5,688 nt of DNA from Planctomycetota bacterium (lineage in GTDB: Bacteria; Planctomycetota; B143-G9): assembly GCA_003644275.1 (NCBI GenBank), contig QNBY01000085.1, forward strand, positions 1 through 5,688. Direction: 5' to 3'. The notes below the pieces were generated by a model, which searched no databases, was not told the origin of the DNA, and was given only the letters and a program-made list of their open reading frames with translations. This document shows positions 1 through 4,644 of this stretch, piece by piece (the first letter of the stretch is position 1; each line of letters begins with the position of its first letter). Both the position numbers and the translations under genes were made by a program.

Positions 1-1
1 C

Positions 2-433
2 GACACCCTCGCCGACGCGGTGGACACCGCCGTGGACGATCCCGACGCCCTCGACCCCGTCAACCCCGTTGTAGAGGCCAGGGGCGGGATCGAGGTGGAA
101 GTGCCCCCCCCCGAGGCGGACCGGCCCGACCGCGCAAAGCCCTCCGCCTTCCTCGGCGTGAGCGTCGCCCCCCTCTCCGAGGAAGAGGCCCGCAAACTGG
201 GCCTCGCCGAACCCACCGGCGTGGTGGTGGAGCGTGTCGGCAAGGATTCTCCCGCGGAGAAGGCCGGCCTGAAGAAGGGCGACGTCATACTCGAGGCCGA
301 CGGCGTCGTCATTGACGAGCCCCGCCGCCTGAAGGACGTCATCGCCTCCCACATGCCCGGCGACGTGATAGAGATCCTTCTGTTGCGGGACGGCAAGGAA
401 ACCACGGTGGAGGTGACGCTGGAAAAACGCTGA
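2..433 (+). CDS. PDZ-domain protein, C-terminal part (5' end outside window); possibly HtrA/DegP-like
   Basis: The reading frame is open to the window edge and stops with TGA at 431-433, so this is the C-terminal 143 codons of a longer protein. A GTG at 20 is an in-frame internal codon, not a convincing start. The first ~50 residues are an acidic, proline-rich linker with DAVD/DALD-like repeats. A single PDZ domain follows, from about AFLGVSVAPLS to the end: the carboxylate-binding-type LGV loop, the GVVVERVGKDSPAEKAGL helix region, and KKGDVILEADG, the PDZ signature of HtrA and related periplasmic proteases. PDZ domains of this type bind exposed C-termini of misfolded or substrate proteins in the envelope. 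No protease triad lies in the window, and the disordered acidic linker is not the usual HtrA protease-PDZ junction, so a non-protease PDZ protein is equally possible. A terminator follows directly, and the next gene is anti-sigma-like, which fits an envelope-stress setting. The PDZ call is secure; the protease call is not. Confidence 0.85.
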   Translation, partial: DTLADAVDTAVDDPDALDPVNPVVEARGGIEVEVPPPEADRPDRAKPSAFLGVSVAPLSEEEARKLGLAEPTGVVVERVGKDSPAEKAGLKKGDVILEADGVVIDEPRRLKDVIASHMPGDVIEILLLRDGKETTVEVTLEKR

Positions 434-455
434 AAAAGGCGTTCCTTTTCGCCGG

Positions 456-489
456 AAACCCCGCCGGAAAACCGATTCCGGCGGGGTTT
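456..489 (+). terminator. Intrinsic terminator of the PDZ gene
   Basis: A perfect 14-bp inverted repeat, AAACCCCGCCGGAA (456-469) and TTCCGGCGGGGTTT (476-489), encloses a 6-nt loop. It starts 22 nt after the stop codon and is followed by a broken T-rich stretch (TTTGCTTTC). The long GC-rich stem and its position right after a stop codon support termination. The interrupted T-run may make it leaky. Confidence 0.8.
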
Positions 490-500
490 GCTTTCGGCCG

Positions 501-528
501 GGAACAAACGGCGGGCGGGCATGTCAAA
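501..528 (+). promoter_or_regulatory. ECF (sigma-E-type) promoter for the anti-sigma-like gene
   Basis: The -35 element is GGAACAA (501-507, preceded by another G) and the -10 element is GTCAAA (523-528), separated by 15 nt. This closely fits the RpoE-type ECF consensus (GGAAC-TT, about 15-16 nt, then GTC/TCAAA). The start site would fall near 535, giving a leader of about 13 nt that just includes the AAGAGGT ribosome site (536-542) before the ATG at 548. No comparable sigma-70 promoter is apparent here. ECF sigma factors commonly drive transcription of their own anti-sigma genes, so the location is meaningful. The match is by eye only. Confidence 0.6.
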
Positions 529-547
529 AAATCGCAAGAGGTAAGGC

Positions 548-1357
548 ATGAGCCGCGAGTTCGACGAGGAAAAACTCACCCGCTATCTGGACGGCGATCT
601 CTCCCCCGAGGAACGGAAGCTCCTCGAGGTCTTTCTCGAGGGCGACCGGCAAGCCCTGCGGAAACTCCACGCCCTCATGAGGGTGCGCGACGCCGTCCGC
701 AGCCTCCCGCGCCCCAAGTGCCCCGTTGACCTCGTGCCGGTCATGCGCGACTTCCGCCGCCGCGAGGAGGAACGGAAGCGCCCCTCCCTCGACCGAACCT
801 TCTTCGGCTTCCTCGCCAGGGCCGCGGCGGTGGCCGCCGTCCTCCTCGCCGTGCTGATCGCCGTGATCGGATCCCCCGTCCGGCCCGGCGGCAAGGCTCC
901 CCTCGTGGCCTTCTCGCCCCTCCCCGACGTCGTCTCCTCCCCCCCCAACGCCATGAAGGTGGGCGGCGAATCCCGCTTCGACATATTCGACCGCCGGTTC
1001 TCCCCCACCCTGAACGGTTCGGTCGGCGGCCTCGAGATACGCGCCGCCCGAAAGCTCGACCTCTCTCCCCTCATCACCGTCCGCATCGAGGACTGGGGAC
1101 CCGGAACGGCGAAACTCCGCGCGGCGCTCGCCGAGAGCGGCGTGACGCCCGTCTTCCTCCCGGGCTACGGCAGGCCGGTCTACCGCCTGAAGATATCCTC
1201 CGGCGACACGCTCCGCTCGCTCGTCGCCAACTTGAAGGATTCCGTGGCCTCCTTCTCGCTGGGCGACGAACTGGAGTCGGTGCTCGCCGCACCGCGCCTT
1301 TCCTCCTGTCCTTCCGAGATATTCCTCGCCGTGGATCTCTCCACCGAAGAAAAATAG
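548..1357 (+). CDS. Anti-sigma-factor-like single-pass membrane protein
   Basis: 269 aa. Start ATG at 548, with AAGAGGT about 5 nt upstream. Residues 7-70 form a charged helical domain beginning LTRYLDGDLSPEERKLLE and followed by further helices. This is the pattern of the N-terminal cytoplasmic domain of ECF anti-sigma factors (RseA / zf-HC2 type: 'L..YLDGELs..E...v..hL'). The classical HxxxCxxC zinc motif is absent; the only cysteines are C58 and C254. A Lys/Arg-rich stretch (70-83) precedes one membrane helix at about 86-108, so the N-terminus should be cytoplasmic. The remaining ~160 residues would be extracytoplasmic, with a proline-rich tether (111-135) and an unrecognised alpha/beta domain (about 160-269). 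In characterised systems the N-terminal domain holds an ECF sigma factor inactive and is released by regulated proteolysis. An ECF-type promoter lies directly upstream and a PDZ protein gene precedes it, but no sigma gene is visible. The call rests on domain pattern and context, not on a diagnostic motif. Confidence 0.7.
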   Translation: MSREFDEEKLTRYLDGDLSPEERKLLEVFLEGDRQALRKLHALMRVRDAVRSLPRPKCPVDLVPVMRDFRRREEERKRPSLDRTFFGFLARAAAVAAVLLAVLIAVIGSPVRPGGKAPLVAFSPLPDVVSSPPNAMKVGGESRFDIFDRRFSPTLNGSVGGLEIRAARKLDLSPLITVRIEDWGPGTAKLRAALAESGVTPVFLPGYGRPVYRLKISSGDTLRSLVANLKDSVASFSLGDELESVLAAPRLSSCPSEIFLAVDLSTEEK

Positions 1358-1381
1358 CAGTGCTCTCTCCTTTCTCTCGCG

Positions 1382-1419
1382 CGAGGGGGACGGCTCGCCG
1401 TCCCCCTCGTGTTTTTTTT
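1382..1419 (+). terminator. Intrinsic terminator after the anti-sigma-like gene
   Basis: A perfect 12-bp stem, CGAGGGGGACGG (1382-1393) and CCGTCCCCCTCG (1398-1409), encloses a CTCG tetraloop and is followed almost at once by eight T's (1412-1419). The stem can extend by two more pairs, one of them G-U. This is a textbook rho-independent terminator 24 nt past the stop codon. It isolates the anti-sigma-like gene from rsgA, so rsgA needs its own promoter. Confidence 0.95.
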
Positions 1420-1445
1420 CTCGTAATCTTTCCCCTTCCGGCGGG

Positions 1446-1451
1446 TATAAT
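1446..1451 (+). promoter_or_regulatory. -10 box (TATAAT) of rsgA, predicted leaderless transcript
   Basis: A perfect TATAAT lies 8 nt before the rsgA ATG (1460). With standard spacing, transcription would start at about 1458, giving a leader of 0-2 nt. There is no Shine-Dalgarno sequence before the ATG, which fits a leaderless mRNA. A -35 hexamer is not clear; the 16-18 nt spaced positions read GTAATC or similar. The strong terminator ending at 1419 makes a separate promoter here necessary. Confidence 0.7.
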
Positions 1452-1459
1452 CACCTGCC

Positions 1460-2404
1460 ATGACCGAAACGAGTCCCAGGCAGGGAAAAGTCGTTCGCAT
1501 CGACAAGGGTTTCGCGCACGTCCACACGCCCGGCGGCGTCATGAAGTGCGCGCTCAGAGGAAAGCTCAAACGCGGCCCCCGCCGCGCCAGGAACGTGGTG
1601 GCCGTGGGCGACGAGGTGATCGTCCGCCCCACCGCCGCCGGAGAGGGCGTCATAGAACAGGTCCTCGAACGCCGCTCCAAACTCTCCCGCCCCGACAACT
1701 TCCGCCCGGAGGTGGAGCACGTCATCGTGGCCAACGTGGACCTCCTCGTCGCCGTCTCCTCGGTGGACGAGCCCCCCTTCAACGCGGGCCTCGTGGACCG
1801 CTTCACCGTGGCCGCGCGGGTGCAGGAACTCGAGCTGCTCATCCTCCTGAACAAGGTGGACCTCGGCTTCCCCGACGAGGTGCGCTCCGTCCTGGACGAG
1901 CTCGAGGCGGTCGGGTTCGACTACCTCCCCGTGAGCGCCTCCACCGGCGAGGGGCTCGACCTGCTCAGGGACCGCCTACGCGGCAAGACCGCCGTCTTTA
2001 GCGGCCACAGCGGCGTGGGAAAGTCCACCATCCTGAACGCCCTCATCCCGGACTTCCACACCAGGGTGGCCCCCGTCTCGGAGCGTACCGGCAGGGGCAA
2101 GCACACCACCACCCGCGTGGAGCTCGTCCACGCTCCCGACCTCGAGGCCTTCATCGCGGACACCCCCGGCGTCAAGCTCTTCGGCATCTGGGGCATCCCG
2201 GCCGTCGAGCTCGGCTTCTTCTTCCCGGAATTCGAGCCCTACATCCACGACTGCCGCTTCAACGACTGCACCCACCGCAACGAGCCCGGCTGCGCCGTCA
2301 AGGAAGCCGTCGAGCGCGGCGACGTCTCCCCCAGGCGTTACAAGTCCTACCTCAACATTTTCGAGGACCTGCTGGAGATGGAGGAACAGACGCGCGGCTA
2401 CTGA
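1460..2404 (+). CDS. rsgA: Ribosome small-subunit-dependent GTPase RsgA (YjeQ)
   Basis: 314 aa, normal length for the family. RsgA is a circularly permuted GTPase that binds the 30S subunit late in maturation, checks the decoding centre and releases assembly factors on GTP hydrolysis. An N-terminal OB-fold (about 6-70, starting GKVVRID) is followed by the G domain in permuted order: G4 NKVD (131-134), G5 SAS (159-161), G1 P-loop GHSGVGKS (182-189), G2 GRGKHTTT (211-218) and G3 DTPG (234-237). The C-terminal zinc knuckle has C265, C270, H272 and C278, followed by the usual helical tail. All signature residues are present, so it should be active. The ATG at 1460 is the natural start: it precedes the OB-fold and sits 8 nt after a TATAAT. 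It is monocistronic between two terminators. Identification is very secure. Confidence 0.98.
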   Translation: MTETSPRQGKVVRIDKGFAHVHTPGGVMKCALRGKLKRGPRRARNVVAVGDEVIVRPTAAGEGVIEQVLERRSKLSRPDNFRPEVEHVIVANVDLLVAVSSVDEPPFNAGLVDRFTVAARVQELELLILLNKVDLGFPDEVRSVLDELEAVGFDYLPVSASTGEGLDLLRDRLRGKTAVFSGHSGVGKSTILNALIPDFHTRVAPVSERTGRGKHTTTRVELVHAPDLEAFIADTPGVKLFGIWGIPAVELGFFFPEFEPYIHDCRFNDCTHRNEPGCAVKEAVERGDVSPRRYKSYLNIFEDLLEMEEQTRGY

Positions 2405-2432
2405 ACCCTCTCCGCGGGCGCGGAGGAACGGA

Positions 2433-2459
2433 AAAGGGGCCGCTTCGGGCGGCCCCTTT
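2433..2459. terminator. Bidirectional terminator between convergent genes
   Basis: An 11-bp perfect stem, AAAGGGGCCGC (2433-2443) and GCGGCCCCTTT (2449-2459), has a 5-nt loop. It lies between the stops of rsgA (+, 2404) and the minus-strand gene (2481). On the minus strand the stem ends in four T's; on the plus strand the T's lie within the stem (TTTCCC). It can therefore serve both transcripts. A smaller 6-bp hairpin, CTCCGC-GGGC-GCGGAG (2410-2425), immediately precedes it on the rsgA side. Confidence 0.8.
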
Positions 2460-2480
2460 CCCGTCGGGAAAGAGCGTATG

Positions 2481-3104
2481 TCAGAGGATGCCGGTCTCGT
2501 TGCAGCAGAAGAGAAAGGGTAGCTTCTTGTCGCCGCCGCTCCTTATCTTGAACAGGACGCGGCAGGCGGAGGAATCCATGTTGGCGGTGCTCCAGTACAG
2601 GTCGAGCCCCCGGCGCGTCACCTTCGCCTCTATCACTACGGCGGGCTCCAGCAGGGGCGGTCCGGGCGGCTCTTCCATGTCCCCCGCCGCGGCCGGATCG
2701 AATCCCGACGGCAGGCGGAAGCCCGGCGTCGTCTCCAGCAGTATGGTGGCCCTCAATACGCCGGTGTAGTACTTGCTCCCGTCGGGATTGCCCATCTCTA
2801 TGTTCTTCACCCCCGGATGCGGGAGGAACCGGCAGTTCAAACCTTCCATCCCGCGCGGCTTCATGAAACGGAAGAACCAGCGCACCGATTCCTCGTCCAG
2901 GGGCTTGTCGCTGCGCACGAAGGCCAGCACGTCCACCGCCCCCTTCACCTCGACCGGGCTCCAGACCTTCGCGCTCTCCGCCTCGGGCGCCCGGACCGCC
3001 CTCCGGTTCGTCCGGGCCGTCCCCTCCCGCAGGAACACGCTTCCCCCCGCGAGAGCGGCGACGAAAACACACGCGACCAGTGAGCGGAACAGGAAATCGG
3101 CCAT
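2481..3104 (-). CDS. Unrecognised membrane-anchored or secreted protein
   Basis: 207 aa, family not recognised. It begins MADFLFRSLVACVFVAALAGG, a short N-terminal hydrophobic segment (about 4-25) with one Arg. This is either an uncleaved anchor or a signal peptide; the following RTNRRAVRAPEA tract is strongly basic and there is no lipobox. The rest (about 45-207) looks like one soluble domain rich in beta-strand patterns (VDVLAFV, GVLRATILLE, EPAVVIEAKVT, RVLFKIR), interrupted by a proline-rich loop (145-153, EEPPGPPLLEP). It contains C91, C181 and a CC pair at 200-201 near the C-terminus. The ATG is preceded by AGGTGAGG at a rather long 10-nt spacing and by a closer AAAGAG. It lies 201 bp downstream of the HTH regulator on the same strand and may share its transcript. 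It ends at the shared terminator. Coding status rests on the clear signal segment, plausible protein composition and fit between neighbours; function is unknown. Confidence 0.75.
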   Translation of the reverse strand: MADFLFRSLVACVFVAALAGGSVFLREGTARTNRRAVRAPEAESAKVWSPVEVKGAVDVLAFVRSDKPLDEESVRWFFRFMKPRGMEGLNCRFLPHPGVKNIEMGNPDGSKYYTGVLRATILLETTPGFRLPSGFDPAAAGDMEEPPGPPLLEPAVVIEAKVTRRGLDLYWSTANMDSSACRVLFKIRSGGDKKLPFLFCCNETGIL

Positions 3105-3239
3105 CTCTTTCGTGCCTCACCTATCAATTGCCGTGCCTTATTCGAAGACGCAGCGCCCCGCCGGATGTCTCTTTTTTTCAACTGTGTTTTCGGCAAAGAG
3201 TTACGGCGATCGTTTCTCCGGCGGAGCCTCGAGCGGCCG

Positions 3240-3280
3240 TTCCCGCCTCCCGGGCGGCGTGTGGGAAAAAACGGCGGGAA
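3240..3280 (-). repeat. Inverted repeat in the gap after the HTH gene; possible weak terminator or leader structure
   Basis: TTCCCGCC (3240-3247) and GGCGGGAA (3273-3280) are perfect 8-bp arms around a 25-nt loop. The loop contains a competing 5-bp pairing (CCGCC 3243-3247 with GGCGG 3253-3257) and, read on the minus strand, a run of six T's (3271-3266). It lies 26 nt past the HTH stop and well before the next minus-strand gene. No T-run follows the full hairpin, so termination is uncertain. The remainder of 3105-3305 shows nothing I can call. Confidence 0.4.
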
Positions 3281-3305
3281 GTCGGCAAAATCCGCACAAG
3301 GGCGG

Positions 3306-3932
3306 TCAATGCTCGCCGGGCACGACGAGGGAGCAGCGCACCCCTCCGAGCCCGCAGGGGAAACACTTCAGCGTGCGGACGCCCGCCGCCTGCAGGGGGT
3401 TGGCCGCGCTCAACCGCCTCATCGCGGAACTCTCTCCCTCCGGGAAAAAGCCCGATTCCAGCGGCGCCTCCTCTCCGGCCAGCAGTTCCAGCGGCGTCCC
3501 GGGCCCCATGCCGGGCAGCAATTCCCGCCATACCCTGTTCACCGCCAGCAGCACATCCGCCTTGGCCGCCGCCGCCGGAAAGGTGTAGTTGTCCAGAAGC
3601 GAGGCGATCTCGGTCGTCTTCGTCCTGAACACGTCGCATTCCAGGCATGCCCCCATGAACGGGCGCGGCGGATCGTCGAATATGCACCTCTCGCATCTGA
3701 GATAGCTCGGAAGGTCGGGAAACAGAGAGCGATCCGCCAGCACCGGTACGGGAAGATCGTGCTCGACGCAGAACTCCCGCAGGTCGCGCAGGGACACCCT
3801 GAACTGCCCTCCCGGCAGCCTGTGCGCCTTCATCTTCCCTTGATGTATCCACCGCAACACCGTACCGCGGGACACCCCCAGCAACTTGGCGATCTTCCCC
3901 GCCGATAGATATACTGACGATGTGTTCTTCAT
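3306..3932 (-). CDS. MerR/excisionase-type HTH regulator with CxxC-x12-CxxC cluster
   Basis: 208 aa. Residues 7-56 form a winged-helix DNA-binding domain of the MerR/excisionase (HTH_17, BldC-like) type: YLSAGKIAKLLGVSRGTVLRWI, then the wing KAHRLPGGQFRVSLRDL. Next is a cysteine cluster, C80-x2-C83-x12-C96-x2-C99, spaced as for a zinc-ribbon or other metal site. The C-terminal ~95 residues (DVLLAVNRVWRELLPGMGPG and onward) have a loose PAS-like pattern, with three more cysteines (C190, C193, C200); this domain call is tentative. It should be a cytoplasmic transcription factor, possibly metal- or redox-sensing. No integrase or phage gene is nearby, so an excisionase role is unlikely. The start ATG has GGAGG only 3 nt upstream, a short spacing. 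A sigma-70 promoter is visible upstream, and the gene is divergent from lspA. The HTH is secure; the ligand and targets are unknown. Confidence 0.88.
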   Translation of the reverse strand: MKNTSSVYLSAGKIAKLLGVSRGTVLRWIHQGKMKAHRLPGGQFRVSLRDLREFCVEHDLPVPVLADRSLFPDLPSYLRCERCIFDDPPRPFMGACLECDVFRTKTTEIASLLDNYTFPAAAAKADVLLAVNRVWRELLPGMGPGTPLELLAGEEAPLESGFFPEGESSAMRRLSAANPLQAAGVRTLKCFPCGLGGVRCSLVVPGEH

Positions 3933-3985
3933 ACGCCTCCGTCCGTGGAGTCTTCTTTCCCCTTTTCGTTCTCTTCCTGCTATAC

Positions 3986-4014
3986 ATGATACCGTAAGAC
4001 CCTCTGAAATTCAA
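3986..4014 (-). promoter_or_regulatory. Sigma-70-type promoter of the HTH regulator gene
   Basis: Read on the minus strand: -35 TTGAAT (4014-4009), 17-nt spacer, -10 TATCAT (3991-3986). Both hexamers match consensus at most positions and the spacing is ideal. Transcription would start near 3979, leaving a purine-rich leader of about 47 nt before the ATG at 3932. The -35 lies inside one arm of a 9-bp inverted repeat, so a regulator bound there could block the promoter. Confidence 0.65.
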
Positions 4015-4075
4015 GTCCGGCCCTCGTAACTTATTCCGCTTCCGAAACGGGAGATTTTTTTCGATATTGAATTTC
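4006..4075. repeat. 9-bp inverted repeat in the HTH-lspA divergent region (candidate operator arms)
   Basis: GAAATTCAA (4006-4014) and its exact complement TTGAATTTC (4067-4075) are separated by 52 nt. One arm covers the -35 of the HTH gene. The region is locally AT-rich, which raises the chance of coincidence. Confidence 0.35.
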
Positions 4076-4114
4076 CCCCTTTTTCGCTCGCTCGCGGCCT
4101 TGTCCCCTCCCGCG

Positions 4115-4142
4115 TTGACCGGCCCGCTCAAGCGGATATACT
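4115..4142 (+). promoter_or_regulatory. lspA promoter, predicted leaderless start
   Basis: -35 TTGACC (4115-4120), 16-nt spacer, -10 TATACT (4137-4142). The -10 ends 7 nt before the lspA ATG (4150), so transcription should begin at about 4149 with essentially no 5' leader. No Shine-Dalgarno sequence precedes the ATG. The spacer contains a small inverted repeat, CCGCT-CA-AGCGG (4124-4135), which could be a regulatory site or chance. Confidence 0.75.
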
Positions 4143-4149
4143 TTCCGCC

Positions 4150-4644
4150 ATGACGTCGGGCCTCGGCGATTCGCGCAAAAACGCTTTCTGGCTGGCCGTC
4201 GCGGCGGCGTTCCTCGTGGATCTGGCCTCGAAGGAATTCGTCTTCTCCTCCTCCCGCGACACCCTCTTCTCCGCTTTCGGCGGCCTGCTCGAGATAACCA
4301 GGACGGTGAACACCGGCGCCGTCTTCGGCATCGGCCAGGACATGAACGCCCTCTTCACCTTCCTCACCGCCACCTTCCTCGTCGTCGCCGTCCCCTACCT
4401 GCTGGAGATATTCCTCCCCCGCTTCTCCTCCCTCGCCGCCTGGATAATCGCCGGAACGGGATGCGGCGGCGTGCTCGGCAACTACCTCGACAGGCTGGCC
4501 TACGGCCACGTCCGCGACTTCATCCTCGTCTGGCGCTGGCCCGTCTTCAACCTCGCGGATTCCTTCATCGTGCTCTCCTTCGCCGTCCTCATCGCCCTGT
4601 TCTGGTTCGGCGAATCCCGAACCCCGCAAGGAGGCGCGGCTTGA
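4150..4644 (+). CDS. lspA: Lipoprotein signal peptidase (signal peptidase II)
   Basis: 164 aa, typical length. LspA is the inner-membrane aspartyl protease that removes the signal peptide from diacylglyceryl-prolipoproteins. Four hydrophobic segments are visible (about 12-27, 66-88, 95-112, 134-153). Conserved blocks are present: DLASK (24-28), the TVNTGAVFGIG box (52-62, N54), GNYLDRLAYGHVRDF (110-124) and FNLADS (133-138). By comparison with the crystallised Pseudomonas enzyme, D123 (VRDF) and D137 (NLAD) form the catalytic dyad, with N111, D114 and R115 as supporting conserved residues. All are intact, so the enzyme should be active. The start is set by a promoter 7 nt upstream. Its stop overlaps the pyrD start by one base (TGATG), forming a two-gene operon. 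Identification is secure. Confidence 0.97.
   Translation: MTSGLGDSRKNAFWLAVAAAFLVDLASKEFVFSSSRDTLFSAFGGLLEITRTVNTGAVFGIGQDMNALFTFLTATFLVVAVPYLLEIFLPRFSSLAAWIIAGTGCGGVLGNYLDRLAYGHVRDFILVWRWPVFNLADSFIVLSFAVLIALFWFGESRTPQGGAA
4628..4634 (+). promoter_or_regulatory. Strong Shine-Dalgarno for pyrD
   Basis: AAGGAGG lies inside the last codons of lspA, 9 nt before the ATG at 4644. It decides the pyrD start, because an upstream open extension of the same frame (from 4461) is only the shadow frame within lspA. It contrasts with lspA and rsgA, which have no such site. Confidence 0.85.

Noticed and set aside
1360..2001. 213-codon plus-strand frame overlapping the terminator and rsgA
   Set aside because: It is Arg/Pro-rich, runs through a strong terminator and overlaps the certain rsgA frame; a shadow ORF.
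3123..3137. Sigma-54-like -24/-12 element on the minus strand before the gene at 3104 (GGCACG-N4-TTGAT)
   Set aside because: The -24 half is good and the spacing fits, but the near-invariant GC of the -12 element is GA here, and there is no sigma-54 activator in the window.
3306..3932. HTH protein as a phage or element excisionase
   Set aside because: No integrase, att-like repeats or other mobile genes are present, and the protein is much longer than an excisionase, with a cysteine cluster.
3178..4629. 483-codon open frame on the minus strand spanning antisense lspA, the divergent promoter region and the HTH gene in another frame
   Set aside because: It runs antisense to a certain lspA, crosses two promoters, and its composition (Gly/Glu/Asp/Arg-rich, no domain) is that of a GC-rich shadow frame.
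4461..4643. Upstream in-frame extension of pyrD to an earlier ATG at 4461
   Set aside because: It lies in lspA coding sequence and gives Arg/Pro-rich shadow protein. The ATG at 4644 has a strong AAGGAGG and begins where PyrD homology begins.
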